Below, piece by piece: positions 46,212-54,808 of a stretch of 64,000 nt of DNA. The DNA lies in contig JANXYH010000101.1 in the NCBI GenBank assembly GCA_025350145.1, forward strand, positions 1 to 64,000. Reading direction: 5' to 3'. The notes beneath the pieces are model-generated. The model worked only from the letters and a program-made list of their open reading frames with translations, was not told the origin of the DNA and did no database searches. Each line of letters starts with the position of its first letter. The stretch's first letter is position 1. The stretch comes from Burkholderiales bacterium (GTDB lineage: Bacteria; Pseudomonadota; Gammaproteobacteria; Burkholderiales; Burkholderiaceae_C). The position numbers and the translations under genes are program-made.

Positions 46212-47255
46212 ATGCGCTTGGCCACCCGCCCCGCACTGGCAATTTCGCCGCCAGCTTCCCTGGCAATTTGCCTGCGCAGGGCGTTCGCGCTGGCCATCGC
46301 GCTGGCCATCGTGGCGGCCTTGGCCGGCCCGTTCGCCCAGGCCCAGACGGCCGACGCCTTCCCGAGTCGCCTGGTGACCCTGGTCGTGCCCTTTCCCCCC
46401 GGCGGCGGCACCGACACCGGGGCGCGGATCGTGGCCCAGAAGCTGAGCCAGCGCTGGGGCCAGCAGGTGGTGGTGGACAACCGTGGCGGCGCGGCCGGGC
46501 AGATCGGCGCCGATGCCGTCGCCAAGGCCAGGCCCGACGGTTACACCTTGCTGATGGGCAACATCGGCACCCAGGCCATCAACCCCTCGCTCTACCCCAA
46601 GGCGGCGTTCGACCCCGACAAGGCGTTCGTGCCGATCTCGCTGGTGGCCGAATTGCCGCTGGCGATGATGGTCAACCCCGGCGTGGCCGCGCGCAGCCCG
46701 GCCGAGTTCATCGCCCTGGCCAAGGCCCAGCCCGGCAGGCTGAGCTACAGCAGCGCCGGCGCAGGCGGTGCGCCACACCTGGCGGCCGAGATGTTCAAGG
46801 CCGCCACCGGCAGCTTCATCGTCCACGTGCCCTACCGCGGCGGTGGCCCGGCCATCAGCGACCTGATCGCCGGCCATGTCCAGCTCAGCTTCATGACCGT
46901 GCTTGAAGCCAGCGGCCACATCAAGGCCGGCAAGCTGCGCGCGCTGGCCGTGACCAGCAGCCAGCGCGTGCCGGCCCTGGCCGATGTGCCGACCTTGGCC
47001 GAGTCGGTGCTGCCGGGCTTCAACTCGATCAGTTGGATCGGCGTGCTCGCGCCGGCAGGAACCGCCGACGCGATCGTCCAGCGCATCGCCGCCGACCTGC
47101 GCGAGGTGCTGGCCGCCGACGATGTCAGGGCGCGCATCATCGATCTCGGCGGTGTCCCCCGGGCGCTCAGCCCGGCGCAGTTCGGCGAGCTGATCCGCGC
47201 CGACCGGCAGCGCTACGCCCAGATCATCCGTGAGCGACGGATTACCACCGAGTGA
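46212..47255 (+). CDS. Bug-family (TctC-like) periplasmic binding protein
   Basis: The 347-residue protein has a long signal peptide (to about QAQTA) and the Bug signature PSRLVTLVVPFPPGGGTDTGAR, then VVVDNRGGAAGQIGADAVAK and PHLAAEMFKAATGSFIVHVPY. Bug proteins bind carboxylates and feed TctAB permeases. No permease is next to it; tctBA lacking tctC lies 7.5 kb away. It is the first gene downstream of the regulator, so it may supply a sugar acid to the pathway. Confidence 0.92.
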   Translation: MRLATRPALAISPPASLAICLRRAFALAIALAIVAALAGPFAQAQTADAFPSRLVTLVVPFPPGGGTDTGARIVAQKLSQRWGQQVVVDNRGGAAGQIGADAVAKARPDGYTLLMGNIGTQAINPSLYPKAAFDPDKAFVPISLVAELPLAMMVNPGVAARSPAEFIALAKAQPGRLSYSSAGAGGAPHLAAEMFKAATGSFIVHVPYRGGGPAISDLIAGHVQLSFMTVLEASGHIKAGKLRALAVTSSQRVPALADVPTLAESVLPGFNSISWIGVLAPAGTADAIVQRIAADLREVLAADDVRARIIDLGGVPRALSPAQFGELIRADRQRYAQIIRERRITTE

Positions 47256-47314
47256 GCCGCCCAGCGCCGCGCCACCCACCCACCCTCAGCCATCCCCGAC
47301 GGAGCCATCACCCC

Positions 47315-48073
47315 ATGAGACCCAACCAACTTCGCAGCCTCTGGCAGGCCGAGCGGGCCGCCGTCAACGGCTGGCTGGCGGTGGCCAACAGCTTCTCGGC
47401 CGAAGTCATGGCCCACCAGGGCTGGGACAGCCTGACCATCGACATGCAGCATGGCGTGATCGACTACCAGGCCATGGTCACGATGCTGCAGGCCATCAGC
47501 ACCACCGCCACCGTGCCGGTCGTGCGCGTGCCCTGGCTGGAGCCCGGCATCATCATGAAGAGCCTGGATGCGGGCGCCTACGCCATCATCTGCCCGATGG
47601 TCAACAGCCGCGAGGACGCGCAGAAGCTGGTCGCCTACAGCCACTACGCGCCGCGCGGCAGCCGCAGCTTCGGCCCGGTCCGCGCCAACCTCTATGGCGG
47701 CGCCGACTACCCGCAACACGCCAACGACACCGTCGTCGTTTTCGCCATGATCGAGACCGCCCAGGCACTGGACAACCTCGACCAGATCCTCAGTGTCGAG
47801 GGCCTGGACGCGGTCTACATCGGCCCCTCGGACCTGTCGCTGGCGCTGGGCTGCACGCCGCAGTTCGACGATGTCGATCCGCCGGTGGCCCAGGCCATAG
47901 ACCACATCCTGGCCCGCGCCAAGGCCCATGGCGTGCGCGCCGGGGTGCACAACGGCCGCACCGATGTCGCCCGGGCGCGCATCGCCAAGGGCTTTGACTT
48001 CGTCACCGTCAGCGCCGACGCGCGCATCCTGGCCGCCGGCTCGCAGCAGATCCTGCGCGAGATGCGGGCCTGA
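47315..48073 (+). CDS. HpcH/HpaI-family aldolase, probable 5-keto-4-deoxy-glucarate aldolase
   Basis: The 252-residue class II (metal-dependent) aldolase shows WDSLTIDMQHGVIDYQAMV, DAGAYAIICPMVNSREDAQKLV, the metal-binding Glu in FAMIETAQALDNLDQIL and YIGPSDLSLALG. The family includes GarL, which splits 5-dehydro-4-deoxy-D-glucarate into pyruvate and tartronate semialdehyde, the exact step after GarD. Position in the uronate cluster supports that role; 4-hydroxy-2-oxoheptanedioate aldolase (HpcH) is the alternative. Confidence 0.88.
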   Translation: MRPNQLRSLWQAERAAVNGWLAVANSFSAEVMAHQGWDSLTIDMQHGVIDYQAMVTMLQAISTTATVPVVRVPWLEPGIIMKSLDAGAYAIICPMVNSREDAQKLVAYSHYAPRGSRSFGPVRANLYGGADYPQHANDTVVVFAMIETAQALDNLDQILSVEGLDAVYIGPSDLSLALGCTPQFDDVDPPVAQAIDHILARAKAHGVRAGVHNGRTDVARARIAKGFDFVTVSADARILAAGSQQILREMRA

Positions 48074-48117
48074 CCCTGGCCGGGCCGACGGGCCACCCAC
48101 TTGAGCGCAAGGATGGC

Positions 48118-48777
48118 ATGACAAACCGAAACCTGACGATTGACGAGCGCCTGGGCCAGTACCTGCTGGACAACTCCTTGCGCGAGCACCCGTCCCAGGA
48201 GGCGCTGCGCGAGGCCACCCGCAACCACCCCCACGCGGGCATGCAGATCGCGCCCGACCAGGGCCAGTTGATGGCCCTGCTGGTCAAGCTCATTGGCGCC
48301 CGGCGCACGCTCGAGATCGGCACCTTCACCGGCTACAGCGCGCTGACCGTGGCCCTGGCCTTGCCCGACGACGGCCACCTGCTGGCCTGCGACATCAGCG
48401 ACGAATTCACCCGGATTGGCCTGCCGTTCTGGCGCGCTGCCGGCGTGGCGCACAAGATCGAATTGGTGCTGGCGCCGGCGCTGCACACCCTGGACGCGCG
48501 CCTGGCCGCAGGCGCCGCCGGCAGCTACGACTTTGCCTTCATCGACGCCGACAAAACCGGCTACGACGGCTACCTCGAGCGCTGCTGGCAACTGCTGCGC
48601 CCCGGCGGCCTGATCGCCATCGACAACACGCTTTGGAACGGCGCTGTCGCCCGCCCGGCCACCAGCGACGACACCGCCGCCCTGCAACGCCTCAATGCCA
48701 AGTTGCACCACGATCAGCGATTCGACCTGGCGTTGCTGACGGTCGGCGACGGCCTGAGCTTGCTGCGAAAGCGCTGA
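48118..48777 (+). CDS. Class I SAM-dependent O-methyltransferase
   Basis: The 219-residue enzyme has the catechol/caffeoyl-CoA O-methyltransferase pattern: TLEIGTFTGYSALTVALALP (SAM motif I), YDFAFIDADKTGYDGYLERC and LLRPGGLIAIDNTLWNGAV (metal-binding D...D-N). It would methylate a vicinal phenol or related hydroxyl group with Mg2+. It begins 44 bp after the aldolase, but a functional link to uronates is not evident. Confidence 0.9.
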   Translation: MTNRNLTIDERLGQYLLDNSLREHPSQEALREATRNHPHAGMQIAPDQGQLMALLVKLIGARRTLEIGTFTGYSALTVALALPDDGHLLACDISDEFTRIGLPFWRAAGVAHKIELVLAPALHTLDARLAAGAAGSYDFAFIDADKTGYDGYLERCWQLLRPGGLIAIDNTLWNGAVARPATSDDTAALQRLNAKLHHDQRFDLALLTVGDGLSLLRKR

Positions 48778-48863
48778 GCGGCGCGAAAGCTGTGGGCAGC
48801 GGCTGACCGCGCTGCGCCTGTCGCCTAGACTGCTTCCACCACCCTACAACCCACGCCACCACC

Positions 48864-49250
48864 GTGAATCTCGTCCACACCGTTGCCTTGCTCGCCGTGC
48901 TTCAGTACATCGTGTTCGGATTTCTGGTCGGCCGGGCCAGGGGCAAGTACGGCGTCGTGGCCCCGGCCGTCAGCGGCAATGCCATGTTCGAGCGCCACCT
49001 CCGCGTCCAGATGAACACGCTGGAGCAACTCGTGGCGTTCCTGCCGGCGCTGTGGATTGCCGCGCAGTACTGGTCGAATGCGCTGGTCGCCGGCATTGGC
49101 GCGGTCTATCTGCTCGGCCGGCTGCTCTACTGGCGCGCTTACATTGCCGACCCCGGCAAGCGCGGGCCGGGCTTCCTGCTGACGCTGGCCGCGACCTCGA
49201 CCTTGCTGGTCCTGGGGCTGATCGGCGTCGGCCTGCGCTCGGCGGGGTGA
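48864..49250 (+). CDS. MAPEG-family membrane protein
   Basis: The 128-residue protein starts at GTG 48864 and has four helices with the MAPEG core RHLRVQMNTLEQLVAFLPALW and GAVYLLGRLLYWRAYIADP. This subtype is commonly annotated as MAPEG superfamily protein in proteobacteria; a glutathione S-transferase/peroxidase-like activity is possible but not shown. Convergent with the Bug SBP gene at 49297. Confidence 0.88.
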   Translation: MNLVHTVALLAVLQYIVFGFLVGRARGKYGVVAPAVSGNAMFERHLRVQMNTLEQLVAFLPALWIAAQYWSNALVAGIGAVYLLGRLLYWRAYIADPGKRGPGFLLTLAATSTLLVLGLIGVGLRSAG

Positions 49251-49296
49251 GGCGCCGGCCTGCTTGACCGGGTGATTCCCCGGCCGCGCGAGCGCT

Positions 49297-50277
49297 TCAG
49301 AACTCGACCTGCACCTTGCCGTCCCGCACCACCCGCGCCCACTTCAGTTGCTCGCTGGCGATGAAGGCGGCGAACTTCTCGCGGCTGCCGCCGCCGTCCT
49401 CGGCGCCGTAGGTGTCGAAGCGCTCCTGCACGTCGGCCATCGCCAGCACCGTGTTGACATCGCGGTTGATCTTGTCGGCAATCGCTGCCGGCAGCTTGCC
49501 CGGGCCCGCCAGGCCGTACCAGGTGGTGGCCTCGAAGCCCTCGTAGCCCTGCTCCTGCATGGTCGGCACGTTCGGATGGCCCTTGGCGCGCTTGAGCCGG
49601 GTCTGGGCGATGGCGACGACCTTGCCGCTTTTGACATGCGGCGTGGCCGCCGTCATGGTCTCGAAGCAGTACTGGATCTGCCCGCCCATCAGGTCGGTCA
49701 GCAAGGGGCCGCTGCCCTTGTAGGGAATGTGCAGGGCGTCGACCTTGGCCTGCTGCTTGAACATCTCCAGCGCCAGGTGCTGGGCCGATCCCGGGCCGGC
49801 CGAGCCAAAGGCGATCCGGCCCGGCTCGGCCCTGCACAGCGCGACCACGTCCTTGACCGATTTGTTCGGCGCACCGGGGTGGGCGATCAGCAGGTTGGGG
49901 GTGACGCCGACCAGCACGATCGGCACGAAGTCGCGCTCGACGCTGTAGCGCAGCTTGGTCGGCTGCAACGCCGGGCCCAGGGCGTGGCTGTTGATGTGGG
50001 CCATCAGCAGGGTGTAGCCGTCGCTGGGCTGCTGGGCGACATATTCGGCGGCGAGCAGGCCGGCGGCGCCGCCCTTGTTCTCGACGATCACCTGCTGGCC
50101 CCACATCACACTGAGCTTCTGCCCGACCACGCGGGCCAGCGCGTCGGTGCCGCCGCCGGGCGGAAAGCCGACCAGGATGCGCACCGGCGCGGTCGGCCAG
50201 TTGTTGGTCTGGCTGGTCTGTGCCTGGAGCAGGGCCGGCGCGGCCAGGCCGGCGGCCAGAACGGTACGTCGTTGCAT
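49297..50277 (-). CDS. Bug-family (TctC-like) periplasmic binding protein
   Basis: The 326-residue protein has a short signal peptide (MQRRTVLAAGLAAPALLQA) and the Bug core VRILVGFPPGGGTDALARVV, VIVENKGGAAGLLAAEYVA and ALHIPYKGSGPLLTDLMGG. It belongs to the large Bug SBP family typical of Burkholderiales. It follows a glyoxylate aminotransferase gene on the same strand (32 bp), so the ligand may be an amino or hydroxy acid. Confidence 0.92.
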   Translation of the reverse strand: MQRRTVLAAGLAAPALLQAQTSQTNNWPTAPVRILVGFPPGGGTDALARVVGQKLSVMWGQQVIVENKGGAAGLLAAEYVAQQPSDGYTLLMAHINSHALGPALQPTKLRYSVERDFVPIVLVGVTPNLLIAHPGAPNKSVKDVVALCRAEPGRIAFGSAGPGSAQHLALEMFKQQAKVDALHIPYKGSGPLLTDLMGGQIQYCFETMTAATPHVKSGKVVAIAQTRLKRAKGHPNVPTMQEQGYEGFEATTWYGLAGPGKLPAAIADKINRDVNTVLAMADVQERFDTYGAEDGGGSREKFAAFIASEQLKWARVVRDGKVQVEF

Positions 50278-50309
50278 GGTGGGTGGCGCTCCTTGCGGCT
50301 GGGCGCGGG

Positions 50310-51527
50310 TCAGGCGCTGTGTTCTGAAAAGTAAGCCATCGCCGCCGCCACGCCGCTGCCGGCGAGCCCGACGCCGTGCAATTGCAGGCCCATCTCGCAG
50401 CCGGCCAGGGTCGCGATCAGGGTCAGGTCGTTGCTGTCGCCCAAGTGGCCGATGCGGAACATCCGCCCCTTCAGCTTGCCCAGGCCGGTGCCCAGCGACA
50501 GGTCGAAGCGCTGGTGGATGGTCTGGCGCAGCGCATCGGCGTCCAGCCCCAGTGGCGTGACCACCCCGGTCAGCACCGGCGAGTAAAGCGCCGGATCGGC
50601 GCACTGGACGGCCAAGCCCCAGGCGTCGACCGCCGCGCGCACGCCCGCAGCCCAGCGCCGGTGGCGGGCGAACACCGCCTCCAGGCCTTCGCCCAGCAGC
50701 ATCTCCAGCGACTCGTGCAGGGCGTAGAGCAGGTTGGTGCTGGGGGTGTAGGGCCAGTAGCCGCTGCGGTTCATCGCCACGATCTCGTCCCAGGCCCAGA
50801 AGCTGCGCGGCAGCCGCGCCGAGGCGTTGGCCGCCAGCGCCTTGGGCGAGAGCGCATTGAAGCTGATCCCCGGCGGCAGCATCAGGCCCTTCTGCGAGCC
50901 GCTGATGGTCACGTCCACGCCCCATTCGTCGTGGCGGTAGTCGGCGCTGGCCAGGCCCGAGATGGTGTCCACCAGCAGCAGGGCGGGGTGGCCGGCGGCG
51001 TCGATCGCCCGGCGCAGCGCCGCGATGTCGGAGGTGACGCCGGTTGAGGTCTCGTTGTGGACCACGCAGACGGCGCGGATCGCATGGCCGGTATCGGCGC
51101 GCAGGCGGGCCTCGACCAACTCGGCCGGGATGCCCTGGCGCCAGGCGTTGGGCAGGCCGGTGGCGGCGTCGATGCCGGGGCGGGCGATGAACTCAGGCTC
51201 AAGCCCCAGGCGCAGCGCCATCTTCTGCCAGAGCGTGGCGAACTGGCCGGTCTCGACCATCAGCACCGCGTCGCCCGGGCTGAGGGTGTTGACCAGCGCT
51301 GCCTCCCAGGCGCCGGTGCCCGAGGCCGGGTAGATCGCCACCGGATGGCGGGTCTTGAACACCTGCTGCAGGCCGGCGATCAGCTTCAGCCCGAGCGCGC
51401 CGAACTCCGGCCCGCGGTGGTCTATGGTCGGCAGGCTCAGCGCCCGCAGGATCCGGTCGGGCACCGGGCTGGGGCCGGGGATCTGCAGGAAATGGCGGCC
51501 GCTGGGGTGTTGGTTGAGGTTCAGCAT
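50310..51527 (-). CDS. Class V aminotransferase (alanine/serine-glyoxylate type)
   Basis: The 405-residue PLP enzyme shows FLQIPGPSPVPDRILRALS, YPASGTGAWEAALVNTLSPG, VVHNETSTGVTSDIAALRRA, the cofactor Asp in LLLVDTISGLAS and the Schiff-base Lys in VTISGSQKGLMLPPG. It fits serine-glyoxylate or alanine-glyoxylate aminotransferase, turning glyoxylate into glycine. It is divergent from an FAD/Fe-S 2-hydroxyacid dehydrogenase that could generate glyoxylate, so the pair plausibly work in sequence. Confidence 0.9.
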   Translation of the reverse strand: MLNLNQHPSGRHFLQIPGPSPVPDRILRALSLPTIDHRGPEFGALGLKLIAGLQQVFKTRHPVAIYPASGTGAWEAALVNTLSPGDAVLMVETGQFATLWQKMALRLGLEPEFIARPGIDAATGLPNAWRQGIPAELVEARLRADTGHAIRAVCVVHNETSTGVTSDIAALRRAIDAAGHPALLLVDTISGLASADYRHDEWGVDVTISGSQKGLMLPPGISFNALSPKALAANASARLPRSFWAWDEIVAMNRSGYWPYTPSTNLLYALHESLEMLLGEGLEAVFARHRRWAAGVRAAVDAWGLAVQCADPALYSPVLTGVVTPLGLDADALRQTIHQRFDLSLGTGLGKLKGRMFRIGHLGDSNDLTLIATLAGCEMGLQLHGVGLAGSGVAAAMAYFSEHSA

Positions 51528-51612
51528 GCGGGGCTTTGGTTGCCGCGCAGTCTGGCATGGCCCAGGCCTGCGGCGGCTGTGGAATACCATGAATCGCTGT
51601 CCATCCCAACCC

Positions 51613-54600
51613 ATGAATTCCGCCTTGGCCGCACACCCCCATACCGCCCTGCCGCCGAACGAGACCTGCGCCGAGCTGGCGCGGCAATTGCGCCAGGAGA
51701 CCCGCGGCCAGGTGCTGTTCGACACCGCCTCGCGCGGCCGCTATGCCACCGACGCCTCGATCTACCAGATCATGCCGGTGGGGGTGTTTGTGCCGACCCG
51801 GGCCGACGAGGTGGCGACCGCGCTGGCGATTGCCCGCAGCCTGAAGGTGCCGGTGCTGGCCCGCGGCGCGGGCACCAGCCAGTGCGGCCAGACCACCGGC
51901 GCGGCGCTGGTGATCGATTTCAGCAAGCACCTGCGCCAGGTGCTGGCGCTGGACCTGGACAAGGCCCAGGCCACGGTCGAGCCGGGGCTGGTGCTGGACG
52001 CGCTCAACGCCCAGCTCAAGCCCCATGGTCTGTGCTTCCCGGTCGATGTCTCGACCAGTGCCCAGGCCACGCTCGGCGGCATGGCCGGCAACAACTCCTG
52101 CGGCTCACGCTCGATCGCCTACGGCAACATGGTCCACAACCTGGTCGGCGCGCAGGCCTGGCTGGCCGATGGCGAATTGCTCGACTTCGGCCCGGTGGCC
52201 CAGGCCCAGGGCCGGGCGGCGCAGATTGCCGGCTTTGTGCGCAGCCTGGCCGAGCAACACAGCGACGAGATCGACGCCCGCTGGCCGACCCTGCTGCGCC
52301 GTGTCGGCGGCTACAACCTGGACATCTTCCGCCCGCGCAGCCAGCGGCCCTACAGCAGCGACGGCAGCGTCAACCTGGCCCACCTGCTGGTCGGCGCCGA
52401 GGGCACGCTGGCACTGAGCCGCAGCCTGAGGCTGCAACTCAGCCCGCTGCCGGCCGCCAGGGTGCTGGGCGTGGTCAATTTCGCCAGCTTCCGCCGGGCG
52501 ATGGACGCGGCCCAGCACATCGTCGCTCTGGGGCCGACGGCGGTCGAACTGGTCGACCGCACCATGGTCGAGCTGGCGCTGGCCAACCCGGCGTTCCGCC
52601 CGACCATGCAGGCGGCGCTGATCGGCCGGCCGGAGGCGATCCTGCTGGTTGAGTTTGCCGGCGACGACGCTGCGGCGCTGCGCCGCAAACTCGCCGACCT
52701 GGTCGCGCTGATGGGCGATCTGGGCGAGGCCGGCAGCGTCGTCGAGCTGCCCGACGAGGCGCCGCAGAAGGCGCTGTGGGCGGTGCGCAAGGCCGGGCTG
52801 AACATCATGATGAGCGTCAGGGGCGACGCCAAGCCGGTCAGCTTCATCGAGGACTGCGCCGTGCCGCTGGAGCACCTGGCCGAATACACCGACGCGCTGA
52901 CCGAAGTCTTCGCCCGCCATGGCACCCGCGGCACCTGGTACGCCCATGCCTCGGTGGGCACCCTGCATGTGCGGCCGCTGCTGGACATGCGGGTGGCCGG
53001 CAATGCCGGCGGCGCGGCCAGGATGCGGGCCATCGCCGAAGAAGCCTCGGCGCTGGTGCGCAAGTTCAAGGGCGCCTACTCGGGCGAGCATGGCGATGGC
53101 CTGTGCCGGGGCGAATGGATCGCCTGGCAGTTCGGCCCGGCGCTCAACACCGCCTTCGCCGCGATCAAGCGCGAGCTCGACCCAAGCGGCCTGCTCAACC
53201 CCGGCAAGATCATCGACCCGCCAGCCATGGACGATCCGGCGCTGATGCGCTTTGCCTCCAGCGCCGCGCCCAGGCCCTACCGGGTGATCGCCATTCAGCC
53301 GGCGCTGGACTGGTCGGCCTGGAATGTGCAGACCGATCCGCTCAGCCAGGTCACCAGCCCGCCGGGCAGTGGCGGCGACGCCAGCGGCGGGCTGGCCAAG
53401 GCGGTGGAGATGTGCAACAACAACGGCCATTGCCGGCAGTTCGACACCGACACCATGTGCCCGAGCTGGCGCGTCAGCCGCGACGAGCAGCACCTGACCC
53501 GTGGCCGCGCCAACACCCTGCGGCTGGCGCTGTCCGGCCAGCTCGACGGCGAAGACCTGAGCGGCCCGGCGGTGGCCCAGGCGCTGGACCTGTGCGTGGG
53601 CTGCAAGGGCTGCAAACGCGATTGCCCGACCGGCGTGGACATGGCCAGGATGAAGATCGAGGTGATGGCGGCGCGGCACCGGCGCTTTGGTGCCACGCCG
53701 CGCCAGCGCCTGGTGGCCGGCCTGCCGCGGCTGCTGCACCGGGTCGCCGCCGTGCCCGGTCTGGCCGGGCTGCTGAACCTGCGCAACCGCTCTGGCCTGC
53801 TGCGCCGCCTCGGCCAGCGCTGGCTGGGCCTGGCGGCAGAGCGCGACCTGCCGCGCTGGCGGCGTGACACCTTCTGGCGCGCGCCGCCGCCCCTGCCCTG
53901 GGTCAGCGCCGAGCAGGCGCTGGCACTGGCGGCACAGGGCGCCAAGGTGGCGGTGCTGTTCGTTGACACCTTCAACGGCGGCTTCGAGGCCGAGAACGCC
54001 CAGGCGGCGGCACGGGTGCTGGATGCCGCCGGTTACGCCCTGCATGTGCCCGCCAAGCCGGGCGACCACCACTGCTGCGGCCGCACCGCCCTGGCGGTCG
54101 GCGACGTGGCGGGGGCCCGCGCCAGCCTGGCCGGGCTGCTGCAAGCGCTGCAGCCGCTGGCCGCTGCCGGCATCGCCATCGTCGGGCTGGAGCCGTCCTG
54201 CCTGCTGACCTTGCGCGACGAGGCCCTGGTGCTGGGCCTGGGCGCCGCGGCCGAGGTGGTGGCGGCGCAGGCCCTGCTGTTCGAGGAGTTCATTGCCCGC
54301 GAGGCCGCCGCCGGGCGCTTCGCACTGACGTTCAAGCCGCTGCACCAGCCGATCATGGTGCATGGCCATTGCCACCAGAAGGCCTTTGCCGCGGTCGAGC
54401 CGATCCTGCAGGTGCTGCGGCTGATTCCGGGTGCGCGGCCCGAGTTGATCGCCAGCTCCTGCTGCGGCATGGCCGGCAGCTTCGGCATCGAGGCCGAGCA
54501 CCAGGCGGTGGGCATGGCGATGGCCGAGCTGACCCTGCTGCCGGCGATTCGCCAGGCGCCCGAGGCGCTGCTGGTGGCCGACGGCAGCAGTTGCCGCCAG

Positions 54601-54666
54601 CAGATCGCCGCCGGCGCCGGCCGGCCGGCGGTGCATGCGGCGGCGCTGCTGGCCGGATTGCTGTAG
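51613..54666 (+). CDS. FAD- and Fe-S-containing 2-hydroxyacid dehydrogenase (YdiJ/GlcDF-like fusion)
   Basis: The 1017-residue protein joins three modules. FAD_binding_4 (about residues 30-220): VLARGAGTSQCGQTTGAALV and TLGGMAGNNSCGSRSIAYG. An FAD-oxidase C-terminal domain (about 260-540) ending in LDPSGLLNPGKIIDPP. Then a ferredoxin-like double cluster (about 600-680: MCNNNGHC...MCPSWR and CVGCKGCKRDCPTGVD) and CCG domains (HHCCGRT, SSCCGMAGSFG). This layout is that of membrane-associated D-lactate, glycolate or D-2-hydroxyglutarate dehydrogenases passing electrons to quinone. The ATG at 51613 was chosen; one at 51589 adds eight residues. Confidence 0.92.
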   Translation: MNSALAAHPHTALPPNETCAELARQLRQETRGQVLFDTASRGRYATDASIYQIMPVGVFVPTRADEVATALAIARSLKVPVLARGAGTSQCGQTTGAALVIDFSKHLRQVLALDLDKAQATVEPGLVLDALNAQLKPHGLCFPVDVSTSAQATLGGMAGNNSCGSRSIAYGNMVHNLVGAQAWLADGELLDFGPVAQAQGRAAQIAGFVRSLAEQHSDEIDARWPTLLRRVGGYNLDIFRPRSQRPYSSDGSVNLAHLLVGAEGTLALSRSLRLQLSPLPAARVLGVVNFASFRRAMDAAQHIVALGPTAVELVDRTMVELALANPAFRPTMQAALIGRPEAILLVEFAGDDAAALRRKLADLVALMGDLGEAGSVVELPDEAPQKALWAVRKAGLNIMMSVRGDAKPVSFIEDCAVPLEHLAEYTDALTEVFARHGTRGTWYAHASVGTLHVRPLLDMRVAGNAGGAARMRAIAEEASALVRKFKGAYSGEHGDGLCRGEWIAWQFGPALNTAFAAIKRELDPSGLLNPGKIIDPPAMDDPALMRFASSAAPRPYRVIAIQPALDWSAWNVQTDPLSQVTSPPGSGGDASGGLAKAVEMCNNNGHCRQFDTDTMCPSWRVSRDEQHLTRGRANTLRLALSGQLDGEDLSGPAVAQALDLCVGCKGCKRDCPTGVDMARMKIEVMAARHRRFGATPRQRLVAGLPRLLHRVAAVPGLAGLLNLRNRSGLLRRLGQRWLGLAAERDLPRWRRDTFWRAPPPLPWVSAEQALALAAQGAKVAVLFVDTFNGGFEAENAQAAARVLDAAGYALHVPAKPGDHHCCGRTALAVGDVAGARASLAGLLQALQPLAAAGIAIVGLEPSCLLTLRDEALVLGLGAAAEVVAAQALLFEEFIAREAAAGRFALTFKPLHQPIMVHGHCHQKAFAAVEPILQVLRLIPGARPELIASSCCGMAGSFGIEAEHQAVGMAMAELTLLPAIRQAPEALLVADGSSCRQQIAAGAGRPAVHAAALLAGLL

Positions 54667-54808
54667 GGCCGTGGCAGGCTGCGTTGGTGCGGCTGAAATG
54701 TCGTGTCGGGCCTGCCTGTGGATGCGACCAGGTGCCGCAATTTCCAGGATCAAGTCGGCGCTGTTCGTGTCAGCGCCGCCGGTTCTGGCGTGTTGAAATG
54801 TTCGCGCC

